From Lysobacter spongiicola DSM 21749 (lineage in GTDB: Bacteria; Pseudomonadota; Gammaproteobacteria; Xanthomonadales; Xanthomonadaceae), in assembly GCF_900167055.1 (NCBI RefSeq), contig NZ_FUXP01000011.1:28981-92980 (forward strand): a DNA stretch of 64,000 bases. The letters run 5' to 3'. The notes beneath the pieces were generated by a model. The model was given only the letters and a program-made list of their open reading frames with translations. It had not been told where the DNA came from and did not search any database. Made by a program: the position numbers and the translations under genes. Of the stretch, positions 57,177 to 64,000 are shown piece by piece. The first letter of the stretch is position 1. Every line of letters begins with the position of its first letter.

Positions 57177-58811
57177 ATGACCGATGCCGCCGCCACCGCA
57201 CCCGAGACCGAACGCGACGTCATGGAATACGACGTCGTTGCCGTCGGTGCCGGCCCCGCCGGGCTGTCGTTCGCGATCCGCCTCAAACAACTGAATCCCG
57301 AGATCTCGATCTGCGTGATCGAGAAGTCCTCGACCATCGGTGCCCAGATCCTGTCAGGCGCGGTAATTGAAACCGGCCCGCTGGACGCCTTGCTGCCAGA
57401 CTGGCGCGACAACCCGCCGCCGATCTGCGTACCGGCCACCGAGGACGAGTTCTGGCTGCTCTCGCGCGACGGCGGGCGCAAGCTGCCGGTGCCTCCGGGC
57501 ATGAACAACCACGGCAACGTGATCGTCAGCCTGGGCGCGATGTGCGCCTGGCTGGCGCCGCAGGCCGAGGCACTGGGCGTGGAGGTGTTCCCGGGCTTTG
57601 CCGCCTCCGAAACGCTGCACGACCCGGACACCGGCGCGGTCACCGGCGTGCGCATCGGCGACATGGGCGTGGCCAAGGACGGATCGCACAAGCCCGGCTA
57701 CACCCAGGGCATCGACATCAAGGCCAAGGTCACCGTGCTGGCCGAAGGCGCCCGCGGCCACCTGACAAAGCGCCTGCTCAAGCGCTTCGACCTCACCGCC
57801 GACAGCGACCCGCAGGGCTATTCGATCGGCATCAAGGAGCTCTGGCAGGTCCCGGAGGAGCGCGTCACCCCCGGCAGGATCGTGCACAGCTTCGGATGGC
57901 CGGCCGACAACAGCACCTACGGCGGCAGCTTCATCTATCACCTGGACAAGGGCCGCATCGCCATCGGTTACGTCAGCGGCCTGGACTACAGCGACCCGCA
58001 CTACAAGCCGTGGGAGGCCTTCCAGCAGTTCAAGCACCACCCGATGGTGAAGCCCCTCCTAGAGGGCGGCGAGATCGTATCGGCCGGCGCCCGCGCCATC
58101 GTCACCGGCGGTTACCAGTCGCTGCCCCGCACCGAGATGCCCGGCGCCCTGCTGATCGGCGATACCGCGGGCCTGCTCAACGTGCCCAAGGTGAAGGGCA
58201 CGCACCAGGCCATCCGCAGCGGCATGCTCGCCGCCGAGCACCTGGTAGCAAGCGCGCTGTCACCGGAAGGCTTCGATGCCAAGCTGCGCGCCTCCCCGGC
58301 GATGGAAGAGCTGCGGAAGGTGCGCAACATCAAGCCCGGCTTCAAGCGCGGGCTGTGGATGGGCATGCTCAACGCCGCGTGGGAGACCGCCGTCGGCGGC
58401 CGTTCGCCCTGGACCCTGAAGAACAAGCCCGACTGGTGCAGCCTGGACAAGGTCGGCGAGCACGAATCGCCCAAGCGCGACTACGTCGACCGCGACCTCG
58501 CCCCGCGCGACAGGCTGGCTGGCGTGTACTTCGCCGCCACCGAGCACGACGAAGACCAGCCCGTGCACCTGCAGGTGGCCGACACCTCGATCTGCATCGA
58601 GCGCTGCACCGTCGAGTACGACAACCCCTGCACCCGCTTCTGCCCGGCCAACGTCTACGAGATCGTCGAAGACGAAACGCAGGGCAAGCGCCTGCAGATC
58701 AACGCCGCCAACTGCGTGCACTGCAAGACCTGCGACATCAAGGACCCCTACGAGATCATCAACTGGGTGACCCCGGAAGGTGGCTCGGGGCCGAACTACC
58801 AGAATCTTTAG
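57177..58811 (+). CDS. Electron transfer flavoprotein-ubiquinone oxidoreductase
   Basis: Transfers electrons from ETF to ubiquinone at the membrane. The 544-residue protein has the FAD motif VVAVGAGPAGLSFAIRL near residue 20, a quinone-binding middle (GFKRGLWMGMLNAA), and a 4Fe-4S ligand set at the C terminus (CTVEYDNPCTRFCPANVYE and NAANCVHCKTCDI). It ends PNYQNL, the family end. ETF subunit genes are not in the window. Single gene, preceded by REPs. Confidence 0.97.
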   Translation: MTDAAATAPETERDVMEYDVVAVGAGPAGLSFAIRLKQLNPEISICVIEKSSTIGAQILSGAVIETGPLDALLPDWRDNPPPICVPATEDEFWLLSRDGGRKLPVPPGMNNHGNVIVSLGAMCAWLAPQAEALGVEVFPGFAASETLHDPDTGAVTGVRIGDMGVAKDGSHKPGYTQGIDIKAKVTVLAEGARGHLTKRLLKRFDLTADSDPQGYSIGIKELWQVPEERVTPGRIVHSFGWPADNSTYGGSFIYHLDKGRIAIGYVSGLDYSDPHYKPWEAFQQFKHHPMVKPLLEGGEIVSAGARAIVTGGYQSLPRTEMPGALLIGDTAGLLNVPKVKGTHQAIRSGMLAAEHLVASALSPEGFDAKLRASPAMEELRKVRNIKPGFKRGLWMGMLNAAWETAVGGRSPWTLKNKPDWCSLDKVGEHESPKRDYVDRDLAPRDRLAGVYFAATEHDEDQPVHLQVADTSICIERCTVEYDNPCTRFCPANVYEIVEDETQGKRLQINAANCVHCKTCDIKDPYEIINWVTPEGGSGPNYQNL

Positions 58812-58891
58812 CCGACAGGCGCGGCAGCTCGCCGATAGAATTCATTCCCCCATGGAGCGCTGGCAACGTTGCGGCGTAAACAGGACATCAA

Positions 58892-59953
58892 ATGACGCAG
58901 AAAACCTGGCTTGTGACCGGCGGCGCCGGCTTCATCGGCGGCAACTTCGTACTCGACGCCGTTGCGGCGGGTATCAAGGTGGTCAATCTCGACCTGCTCA
59001 CCTATGCCGGCAACCTCGACACACTCAAGCCCCTGGAGGGCGATTCGGGCCATGTTTTCGTACCGGGCGACATCGGCGACCGGGAGCTGGTCGCGCGGCT
59101 GTTGAGCGAACATCGCCCCGATGCAGTGGTGAATTTCGCCGCTGAGAGTCACGTCGATCGCTCCATCGATGGCCCGGCCGCGTTTGTCCAGACCAATGTC
59201 GTGGGGACACTGGGGCTGCTGGAATGCGTGCGGGACCATTGGCGCGAGCTGCCGGACGAGGACAAGGAGGATTTCCGCTTCCTCCATGTGTCGACGGACG
59301 AGGTGTACGGCTCACTTGGCGATGAAGGGAAGTTCACCGAGACCACGCCCTATGCACCGAACTCCCCGTACTCGGCCAGCAAAGCCGCGTCCGACCATCT
59401 GGTGCGCGCCTTCCACCACACTTATGGCCTGCCGGTGGTGACCACGAACTGCTCCAACAACTACGGCCCGCACCAGTTCCCCGAGAAGCTCGTCCCACTG
59501 GTAATCGCCAAGGCGGTCGCCGGGGAGCCGCTGCCGGTCTACGGCGACGGCAAGAACGTCCGTGACTGGCTCTACGTGAAGGATCACTGCAGCGCGATCC
59601 GGCGCGTGCTGGAAGCCGGGCGTCTGGGGGAGACCTACAACATCGGCGGCAATGCCGAGCGCGAGAACATCGTGGTGGTCGAGACGATCTGTCGCCTGCT
59701 CGACGAGCGCCGCCCCCGTGAGGACGGCCAGCCGCGAGCGAGCCAGATCACCTTCGTACGCGACCGTCCCGGCCACGACCGGCGCTACGCGATCGATGCC
59801 GACAAGATCAAGGCCGAACTCGGCTGGACCCCTTCCGTCGGCTTCAATGAAGGCATGGCGCAGACGGTCGACTGGTACCTCGCAAACCATGATTGGACGC
59901 AGCGGATCCTGGACGGCGACTACCGTCTGCAGCGTCTGGGCGAGGAGGGCTGA
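58892..59953 (+). CDS. rfbB: dTDP-glucose 4,6-dehydratase
   Basis: Second step of dTDP-L-rhamnose synthesis. The 353-residue SDR enzyme has the NAD motif TGGAGFIGGNF near residue 9, the STDEVYG segment and the YSASK catalytic pair, followed by NCSNNYGPHQFPEKL. Length and motifs match RmlB. It begins the rfbBACD operon, three bases before rfbA. Confidence 0.97.
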   Translation: MTQKTWLVTGGAGFIGGNFVLDAVAAGIKVVNLDLLTYAGNLDTLKPLEGDSGHVFVPGDIGDRELVARLLSEHRPDAVVNFAAESHVDRSIDGPAAFVQTNVVGTLGLLECVRDHWRELPDEDKEDFRFLHVSTDEVYGSLGDEGKFTETTPYAPNSPYSASKAASDHLVRAFHHTYGLPVVTTNCSNNYGPHQFPEKLVPLVIAKAVAGEPLPVYGDGKNVRDWLYVKDHCSAIRRVLEAGRLGETYNIGGNAERENIVVVETICRLLDERRPREDGQPRASQITFVRDRPGHDRRYAIDADKIKAELGWTPSVGFNEGMAQTVDWYLANHDWTQRILDGDYRLQRLGEEG

Positions 59954-59956
59954 GGC

Positions 59957-60841
59957 ATGGCACGCAAAGGCATCATCCTTGCCGGGGGCTCCGGCACCCG
60001 CCTTTATCCGATCACCCAGTGCATCAGCAAGCAGCTGCTGCCGGTGTACGACAAGCCGATGATCTACTACCCGCTGAGCGTATTGATGCTCGCGGGGATC
60101 CGCGATGTGCTGATCATCAACACCCCGCATGAGCAGGTGCTGTTCCAGCGCTTGCTGGGTGACGGCTCCCAGTGGGGGCTAAACATCGAGTACGCGGTGC
60201 AGCCCAGCCCCGACGGCCTGGCCCAGGCGTTCACCATCGGGCGCGATTTCATCGGCGCCGATCCCAGTTGCCTCGTACTCGGCGACAACATCTTCTACGG
60301 CCACGGCCTGACCCAGACGTTGCAACGGGCAGATGCACGTGAACAAGGCGCTACCGTGTTCGGCTACTACGTCAGCGATCCGGAGCGCTACGGCGTCGCC
60401 GAGCTGGACGACTCCGGCAAGGTCGTCAATATCGAGGAAAAGCCGGCCAAGCCGCGATCGAACTATGCGGTCACGGGCCTCTACTTCTACGACAACACCG
60501 TCAGCGACCGCGCGGCTTCGCTGACTCCATCACCGCGTGGAGAACTGGAGATCACCGACCTCAACCGGCTCTATCTCGAGGACGGCCTCCTGAACATGGA
60601 AGCGCTGGGGCGGGGCTCTGCGTGGCTGGATACCGGCACCCATCAGTCGCTGCTCCAGGCCGCGGCCTTCATCGAGACCATCGAAGCCCGGCAGGGCCTG
60701 CGGATCTGCTGCCCGGAGGAGATTTCATGGCAGCAGGGATGGATAGGTGACGAGGACCTGCTGAAGCTCGCCGAGCCACTGAAAAAGAACGGCTACGGCC
60801 AATACCTGGCCGCTCTGCTGGAACGGGGGAAAGTTCCATGA
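59957..60841 (+). CDS. rfbA: Glucose-1-phosphate thymidylyltransferase
   Basis: First step of the dTDP-rhamnose pathway; 294 residues. The nucleotidyltransferase motif [11 protein letters not shown] is at the N terminus, followed by [20 protein letters not shown], the GDNIFYG and [20 protein letters not shown] segments. The normal length of RmlA is 290-295. The stop overlaps rfbC (ATGA). Confidence 0.97.
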   Translation: MARKGIILAGGSGTRLYPITQCISKQLLPVYDKPMIYYPLSVLMLAGIRDVLIINTPHEQVLFQRLLGDGSQWGLNIEYAVQPSPDGLAQAFTIGRDFIGADPSCLVLGDNIFYGHGLTQTLQRADAREQGATVFGYYVSDPERYGVAELDDSGKVVNIEEKPAKPRSNYAVTGLYFYDNTVSDRAASLTPSPRGELEITDLNRLYLEDGLLNMEALGRGSAWLDTGTHQSLLQAAAFIETIEARQGLRICCPEEISWQQGWIGDEDLLKLAEPLKKNGYGQYLAALLERGKVP

Positions 60842-61401
60842 AGGTGACGGAGACGTCGCTGCCGGGTTGCCTGGTGATCGAGCCAAAGGTTTTCGGCGAT
60901 GCCCGGGGCTTCTTCCTGGAAACCTGGAACCGCGAGCGCTACGCCGGTCACGGCATCGGCCCCGATTTCGTACAGTCCAACCTTTCCCGCTCGGCCCAGG
61001 GCGTACTGCGGGGGCTGCACTACCAGTGGCCGAACCCCCAGGGAAAGCTGGTCAGCGTCCAGGAGGGCGAGGTGTTTGACGTGGCGGTCGACATCCGCAG
61101 GGGCTCGCCGACGTTTGGGCAGTGGACGGGGGTCATCCTGTCGGCCGAGAACAAACGGCAGTTCTGGATTCCGGAGGGCTTCGCACACGGTTTCGTGGTC
61201 ACCAGCGATGCAGCGCAGTTCTCGTATCTGTGCACGGCTCCGTACGACGCCAGTGCGGATGCTGGGGTCGCCTGGAACGACGCGGAGATCGCGATCGATT
61301 GGCCGGTGACGGATCCGTCTTTGTCGGCCAAGGACGCTGCAGCACCCTGCCTTGGTGATATTGCGACCGGAAGGTTGCCTATCTTCCCGGGACTGGGCTG
61401 A
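60838..61401 (+). CDS. rfbC: dTDP-4-dehydrorhamnose 3,5-epimerase
   Basis: Third step of the pathway; 187 residues with the RmlC cupin fold: [30 protein letters not shown] with the catalytic His, the [15 protein letters not shown] strand and PEGFAHGF. The stop overlaps rfbD by one base (TGATG). Confidence 0.97.
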   Translation: MKVTETSLPGCLVIEPKVFGDARGFFLETWNRERYAGHGIGPDFVQSNLSRSAQGVLRGLHYQWPNPQGKLVSVQEGEVFDVAVDIRRGSPTFGQWTGVILSAENKRQFWIPEGFAHGFVVTSDAAQFSYLCTAPYDASADAGVAWNDAEIAIDWPVTDPSLSAKDAAAPCLGDIATGRLPIFPGLG

Positions 61402-62312
61402 TGCGTATCCTCCTGATAGGCGCCAATGGACAGGTGGGGTATGAGTTGCACCGCAGCCTCGTCGGAGTGGGTGAGATAGTTCCAACCACCCGCAGCGGCC
61501 AGCTTCCCGGCAGCCGCGCAGCCTGCGAAACGGCGGATCTCGACCAACCCGGGGCCATGGAGGATCTGGTGTCGCGGGTCGCTCCCGACATCGTGGTGAA
61601 CGCGGCGGCCTACACAGCTGTCGACAAAGCAGAGTCGGACCGGGATGGCGCCTATAGGGCAAATGCTGAGTCAGTTGAGGCACTGGCACATGCTTGCGCG
61701 AAACGCGGCGCATCGTTGCTGCACTATTCCACCGATTACGTGTTCCCTGGCGACGGCAGCCGGCCGTGGCGCGAGGACGATGCCACGGCCCCCCTCGGAA
61801 TATACGGGGCCAGTAAACTTGCGGGTGAAGAGGCGATCCGAGCCAGCGGTTGCCGCCACATCATCGTCCGCACCGCGTGGGTCTTTGGTTCGCGCGGCAA
61901 TAACTTCCTGCGGACCATGTTGCGCCTGGCGGGGGAGCGCGAAGAGCTTCGCGTGGTGGCGGACCAGGTCGGATCCCCCACACCCGCCCCATGGATCGCC
62001 CTTGGAACAGCGCGGATCCTGTCACAACTGCCGACAGACCACCGATCGGGAACCTGGCATCTGGTCGCTGGAGGAGAGACTTCCTGGCAAGGGTTTGCTG
62101 AGGCAATTGTCGATGATGCCGCTCGCGCGGGCCTGATAGACGCTCCACCACGAGTGACCGGTATCGAAACAAAAGAGTTTCCTACACCGGCCCGTCGCCC
62201 GGCCTACTCGCGCTTGGACACTACACGCCTGTCAAGGGACTTCGGGATTTCGCTGCCGAACTGGCGATCGGGCGTGACCGAGGTTATTGCCGATCTCGCA
62301 ACCGGTCCGTAG
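61401..62312 (+). CDS. rfbD: dTDP-4-dehydrorhamnose reductase
   Basis: Last step, giving dTDP-L-rhamnose; 303 residues. NADPH motif IGANGQVGYEL near the N terminus, VVNAAAYTAVDKAESD, STDYVFPGDG, and the YGASKLAGE active-site pair. Base composition is less G+C-rich than in the genes before rfbA, and rare-looking codons increase towards the end. The last 29 bases overlap the convergent glycosyltransferase gene. Confidence 0.96.
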   Translation: MRILLIGANGQVGYELHRSLVGVGEIVPTTRSGQLPGSRAACETADLDQPGAMEDLVSRVAPDIVVNAAAYTAVDKAESDRDGAYRANAESVEALAHACAKRGASLLHYSTDYVFPGDGSRPWREDDATAPLGIYGASKLAGEEAIRASGCRHIIVRTAWVFGSRGNNFLRTMLRLAGEREELRVVADQVGSPTPAPWIALGTARILSQLPTDHRSGTWHLVAGGETSWQGFAEAIVDDAARAGLIDAPPRVTGIETKEFPTPARRPAYSRLDTTRLSRDFGISLPNWRSGVTEVIADLATGP

Positions 62313-63714
62313 AACCTGTCAACACATCCAATACGTCTGCTGGAGTCACCACCGATGCAGACGCCTCTGCGTCCGCCGCAGCATCGAAGCGAAATATTCT
62401 TGCGTTGGGGACGTCTCCAGCGACCTTGGAAATCCACGCTTCCGCTGCCGCGGAACCATCACCAATCACCACGCCGACCTGGTGACCCTTCTTGAGTAGA
62501 ACCCAACGCGCGGTTTCCCTCCACTCGTACGTCCAGCAGCAAACTCCGCTGAATCGTAGCTGCCGCAATGAGCTTTCGTCCGGCGTTTCCAGCAAGTGGA
62601 GGTCGACTGCGATCCCTTGCCGCACCAGGGATTCAAGCAGGTCGTAGAACGCCGGCGAGCGCCCGTCGATCTGATTTCCGCACACGGCGACGACGCTGTC
62701 TGCAGGCGAAGGGCGAGCGGCCAGATCAGGATCGGTCCCCGGCCGCCAGTGCGCGATCTGCAGCTCCCTCGCCCAGCGCTGCTGGAATTTGATTGCGTTG
62801 GCGGATTGGTGGGCTTTCATTCCAGAGGAGAGATCCCTACCAGCGCTAACACCCTCGAGATGGACGATCGCGACCGAAGGTTCATACAGCACTCGACCAC
62901 CCGCAGCACGAACCTTCATGGCGAGGTCAGTATCTTCATAGTAGCCAGGCGCATATCGCGAATCGAACCCGCCCAGCGACACAAAGCGTTCGCGCAAGAT
63001 CGCAAGTGCGGCGCCCGAACAATAGTCGACGTCACGCCTGTACAGATAGCGGGGATCGTTCGGATTCCCCCCCCGACCGTAGTTCCAGCCTGATCCATCG
63101 GAGAACACGATCCCGCCTGCCTCCTGCAACGTACCATCGGGGTACTGCAAGAGGACTCCGAGCAACTCGACGCCCGGCTCGGACAACCCGCCCCTAATGC
63201 CCTCCAACCAGGCCGGCGCCACGATCGTGTCGCTATTGAGGAAAACGATGGTCTGTCCCTTCGCAACCGCTGCACCGGCGTTGCAGGAAGCGACGAAACC
63301 TTGGTTTTCCGAGTGTCGGAGATACACCGCTCCGGGGATGTCGCCCAAACACGTCGCATCGGCGTCAGTGGACGCATCGTCCACGACGATGACTTCAAAT
63401 GTTTCGGATGTGGCTGCAGTTGCTATCGACTTGAGGCAGTTCAGGGCGACTGCCACGTGGTTGAAAACCGGGATGACGATAGAGAAGAGCGGATCGCTGG
63501 GCCGCACGAATGCGATCTGGCCTCCTCCTGAGAGTTCTGGAACGGTCGGTTTTTCGATCAGATGGCGGCGAGACTCCCGCCTCATACGCACCCATTGGTT
63601 GAGAAGCGTGAACCCCCGACCGGGCGACCGCCTGAGTGCCCGGACTAGTTGTGATCTCTCAGTAGGTTGTTCATCCGGGGTGGTCCCGGAAGACTGGAGG
63701 TGCGAATCAGCCAC
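62284..63714 (-). CDS. Glycosyltransferase family 2 protein, 5' end replaced by IS481 insertion
   Basis: The 476-residue open frame has a complete family 2 domain from about residue 75 (FSIVIPVFNHVAVALNCL, VIVVDDASTDADA, FLNSDTIVAPAW, then GGFDSRYAPGYYEDTDLAMKVR). A second region (about 335-476; VVAVCGNQIDGRSPAFYDLLE) looks like the first part of another sugar-transferase domain but stops early. The first 16 residues are encoded by the end of an IS481-like element (left end at 63668), so the original N terminus is lost or lies beyond the element. Multi-domain transferases of this sort are usual in O-antigen loci next to rfbBACD. Whether the remnant is expressed is uncertain. Confidence 0.75.
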   Translation of the reverse strand: MADSHLQSSGTTPDEQPTERSQLVRALRRSPGRGFTLLNQWVRMRRESRRHLIEKPTVPELSGGGQIAFVRPSDPLFSIVIPVFNHVAVALNCLKSIATAATSETFEVIVVDDASTDADATCLGDIPGAVYLRHSENQGFVASCNAGAAVAKGQTIVFLNSDTIVAPAWLEGIRGGLSEPGVELLGVLLQYPDGTLQEAGGIVFSDGSGWNYGRGGNPNDPRYLYRRDVDYCSGAALAILRERFVSLGGFDSRYAPGYYEDTDLAMKVRAAGGRVLYEPSVAIVHLEGVSAGRDLSSGMKAHQSANAIKFQQRWARELQIAHWRPGTDPDLAARPSPADSVVAVCGNQIDGRSPAFYDLLESLVRQGIAVDLHLLETPDESSLRQLRFSGVCCWTYEWRETARWVLLKKGHQVGVVIGDGSAAAEAWISKVAGDVPNARIFRFDAAADAEASASVVTPADVLDVLTGSTDRLRDRQ

Positions 63715-64000
63715 CCCTCCAGGAGCCCCGGATGAACCTGCATAAACATGCCCGCCTTAGCCCTCGCGGTCGAGCCCTGCTCGTGGACCGCATCTTGATT
63801 CAGGGCCTGCGCGTGGAAGAAGCCGCACACGCCGCCGGCGTGAGCGTTCGAACAGCGTACAAGTGGCTGAAACGGTTCAAGGAAGAAGGTTCGGGCGGGT
63901 TAACCGATCGATCCTCGAGACCGCGGCACTGTCCCCACGCGACAGCGCCACGGATCGTGGATCAGGTGCTGGAGCAGCGTCGCGCCCGGCAGACTTATCG
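63668..64000 (+). mobile_element. IS481-family insertion sequence, left end
   Basis: The element starts at about TGTTCATCCGGGG (63668-63680), a TGT-type terminal repeat, and contains a transposase gene reading rightwards out of the window. The right end and target duplication cannot be seen. It interrupts the reading frame of the glycosyltransferase gene on the other strand. Confidence 0.75.
63732..64000 (+). CDS. IS481-family transposase, N-terminal part
   Basis: The frame begins MNLHKHARLSPRGRALLVDR, the typical IS481 transposase start, and runs to the window edge (89 codons). A helix-turn-helix is visible (VEEAAHAAGVSVRTAYKWLK), then RFKEEGSGGLTDRSSRP, which in this family precedes a second helix-turn-helix and the DDE catalytic core. 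An AGGAG site lies six bases before the ATG. The catalytic residues lie beyond the window, so activity cannot be judged. Confidence 0.9.
   Translation, partial: MNLHKHARLSPRGRALLVDRILIQGLRVEEAAHAAGVSVRTAYKWLKRFKEEGSGGLTDRSSRPRHCPHATAPRIVDQVLEQRRARQTY

Overview
The window is a G+C-rich gammaproteobacterial chromosome segment, almost fully coding. It most resembles the Xanthomonadaceae/Lysobacteraceae (Xanthomonas, Lysobacter, Luteimonas). The reasons are a type II secretion cluster in the Xps order E-F-G-H-I-J-K-L-M-N-D, a nrdR-ribD-ribE-ribBA-ribH-nusB-thiL block, a pepA-holC-valS block, and many GTAG-type palindromic REP elements like the SMAG elements known from Stenotrophomonas. The assignment rests on gene order and protein motifs; no database search was possible.

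Layout. 1-2928 (+): end of an LppC/LpoA-type gene, yraN, an FAD-linked oxidase and a uracil-DNA-glycosylase-family gene. 3007-10223 (-): glyA, nrdR and the riboflavin genes, with an FMN riboswitch between ribD and ribE. 10224-11666: an orphan lipoprotein-like gene flanked by inverted copies of a two-hairpin element, then ettA (+). 13388-18360 (-): a chaperone-usher fimbrial operon (pilin, chaperone, usher, adhesin), with a small pilin-like gene divergent from it and then pyrF. 20023-32746 (-): a complete-looking type II secretion operon (no gspC or prepilin peptidase gene) followed by two glycosyltransferase-like genes. 33134-39159 (-): purL, dsbC, xerD. 39215-49212: an RDD protein, lptF/lptG, pepA-holC-valS, rimI, a candidate divergent psi subunit (HolD-like) and pssA. 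49297-57092: a DUF4124 protein, proS, an H-NS-family protein, a ThrE-type exporter and an Mla-type phospholipid transport operon. 57177-64000: ETF-ubiquinone oxidoreductase, the dTDP-rhamnose genes rfbBACD, a glycosyltransferase gene running into them, and the left end of an IS481-family element whose insertion has replaced that gene's 5' end.

How it fits together. Most of the window is conserved housekeeping. Envelope functions dominate the variable part: fimbriae, type II secretion, lipopolysaccharide export (LptFG), phospholipid trafficking (Mla), phosphatidylserine synthesis and O-antigen sugar synthesis. Gene ends are decorated with two REP types that share a GTAGGAGC edge. No CRISPR array, prophage, tRNA or rRNA was seen. 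No wholly new system is evident. The items most worth following are the covarying inverted hairpin elements around the orphan gene at 10.4-11.4 kb, the HolD-like gene, the side-by-side pairing of the two REP types, and the IS481 junction in the surface-sugar locus.
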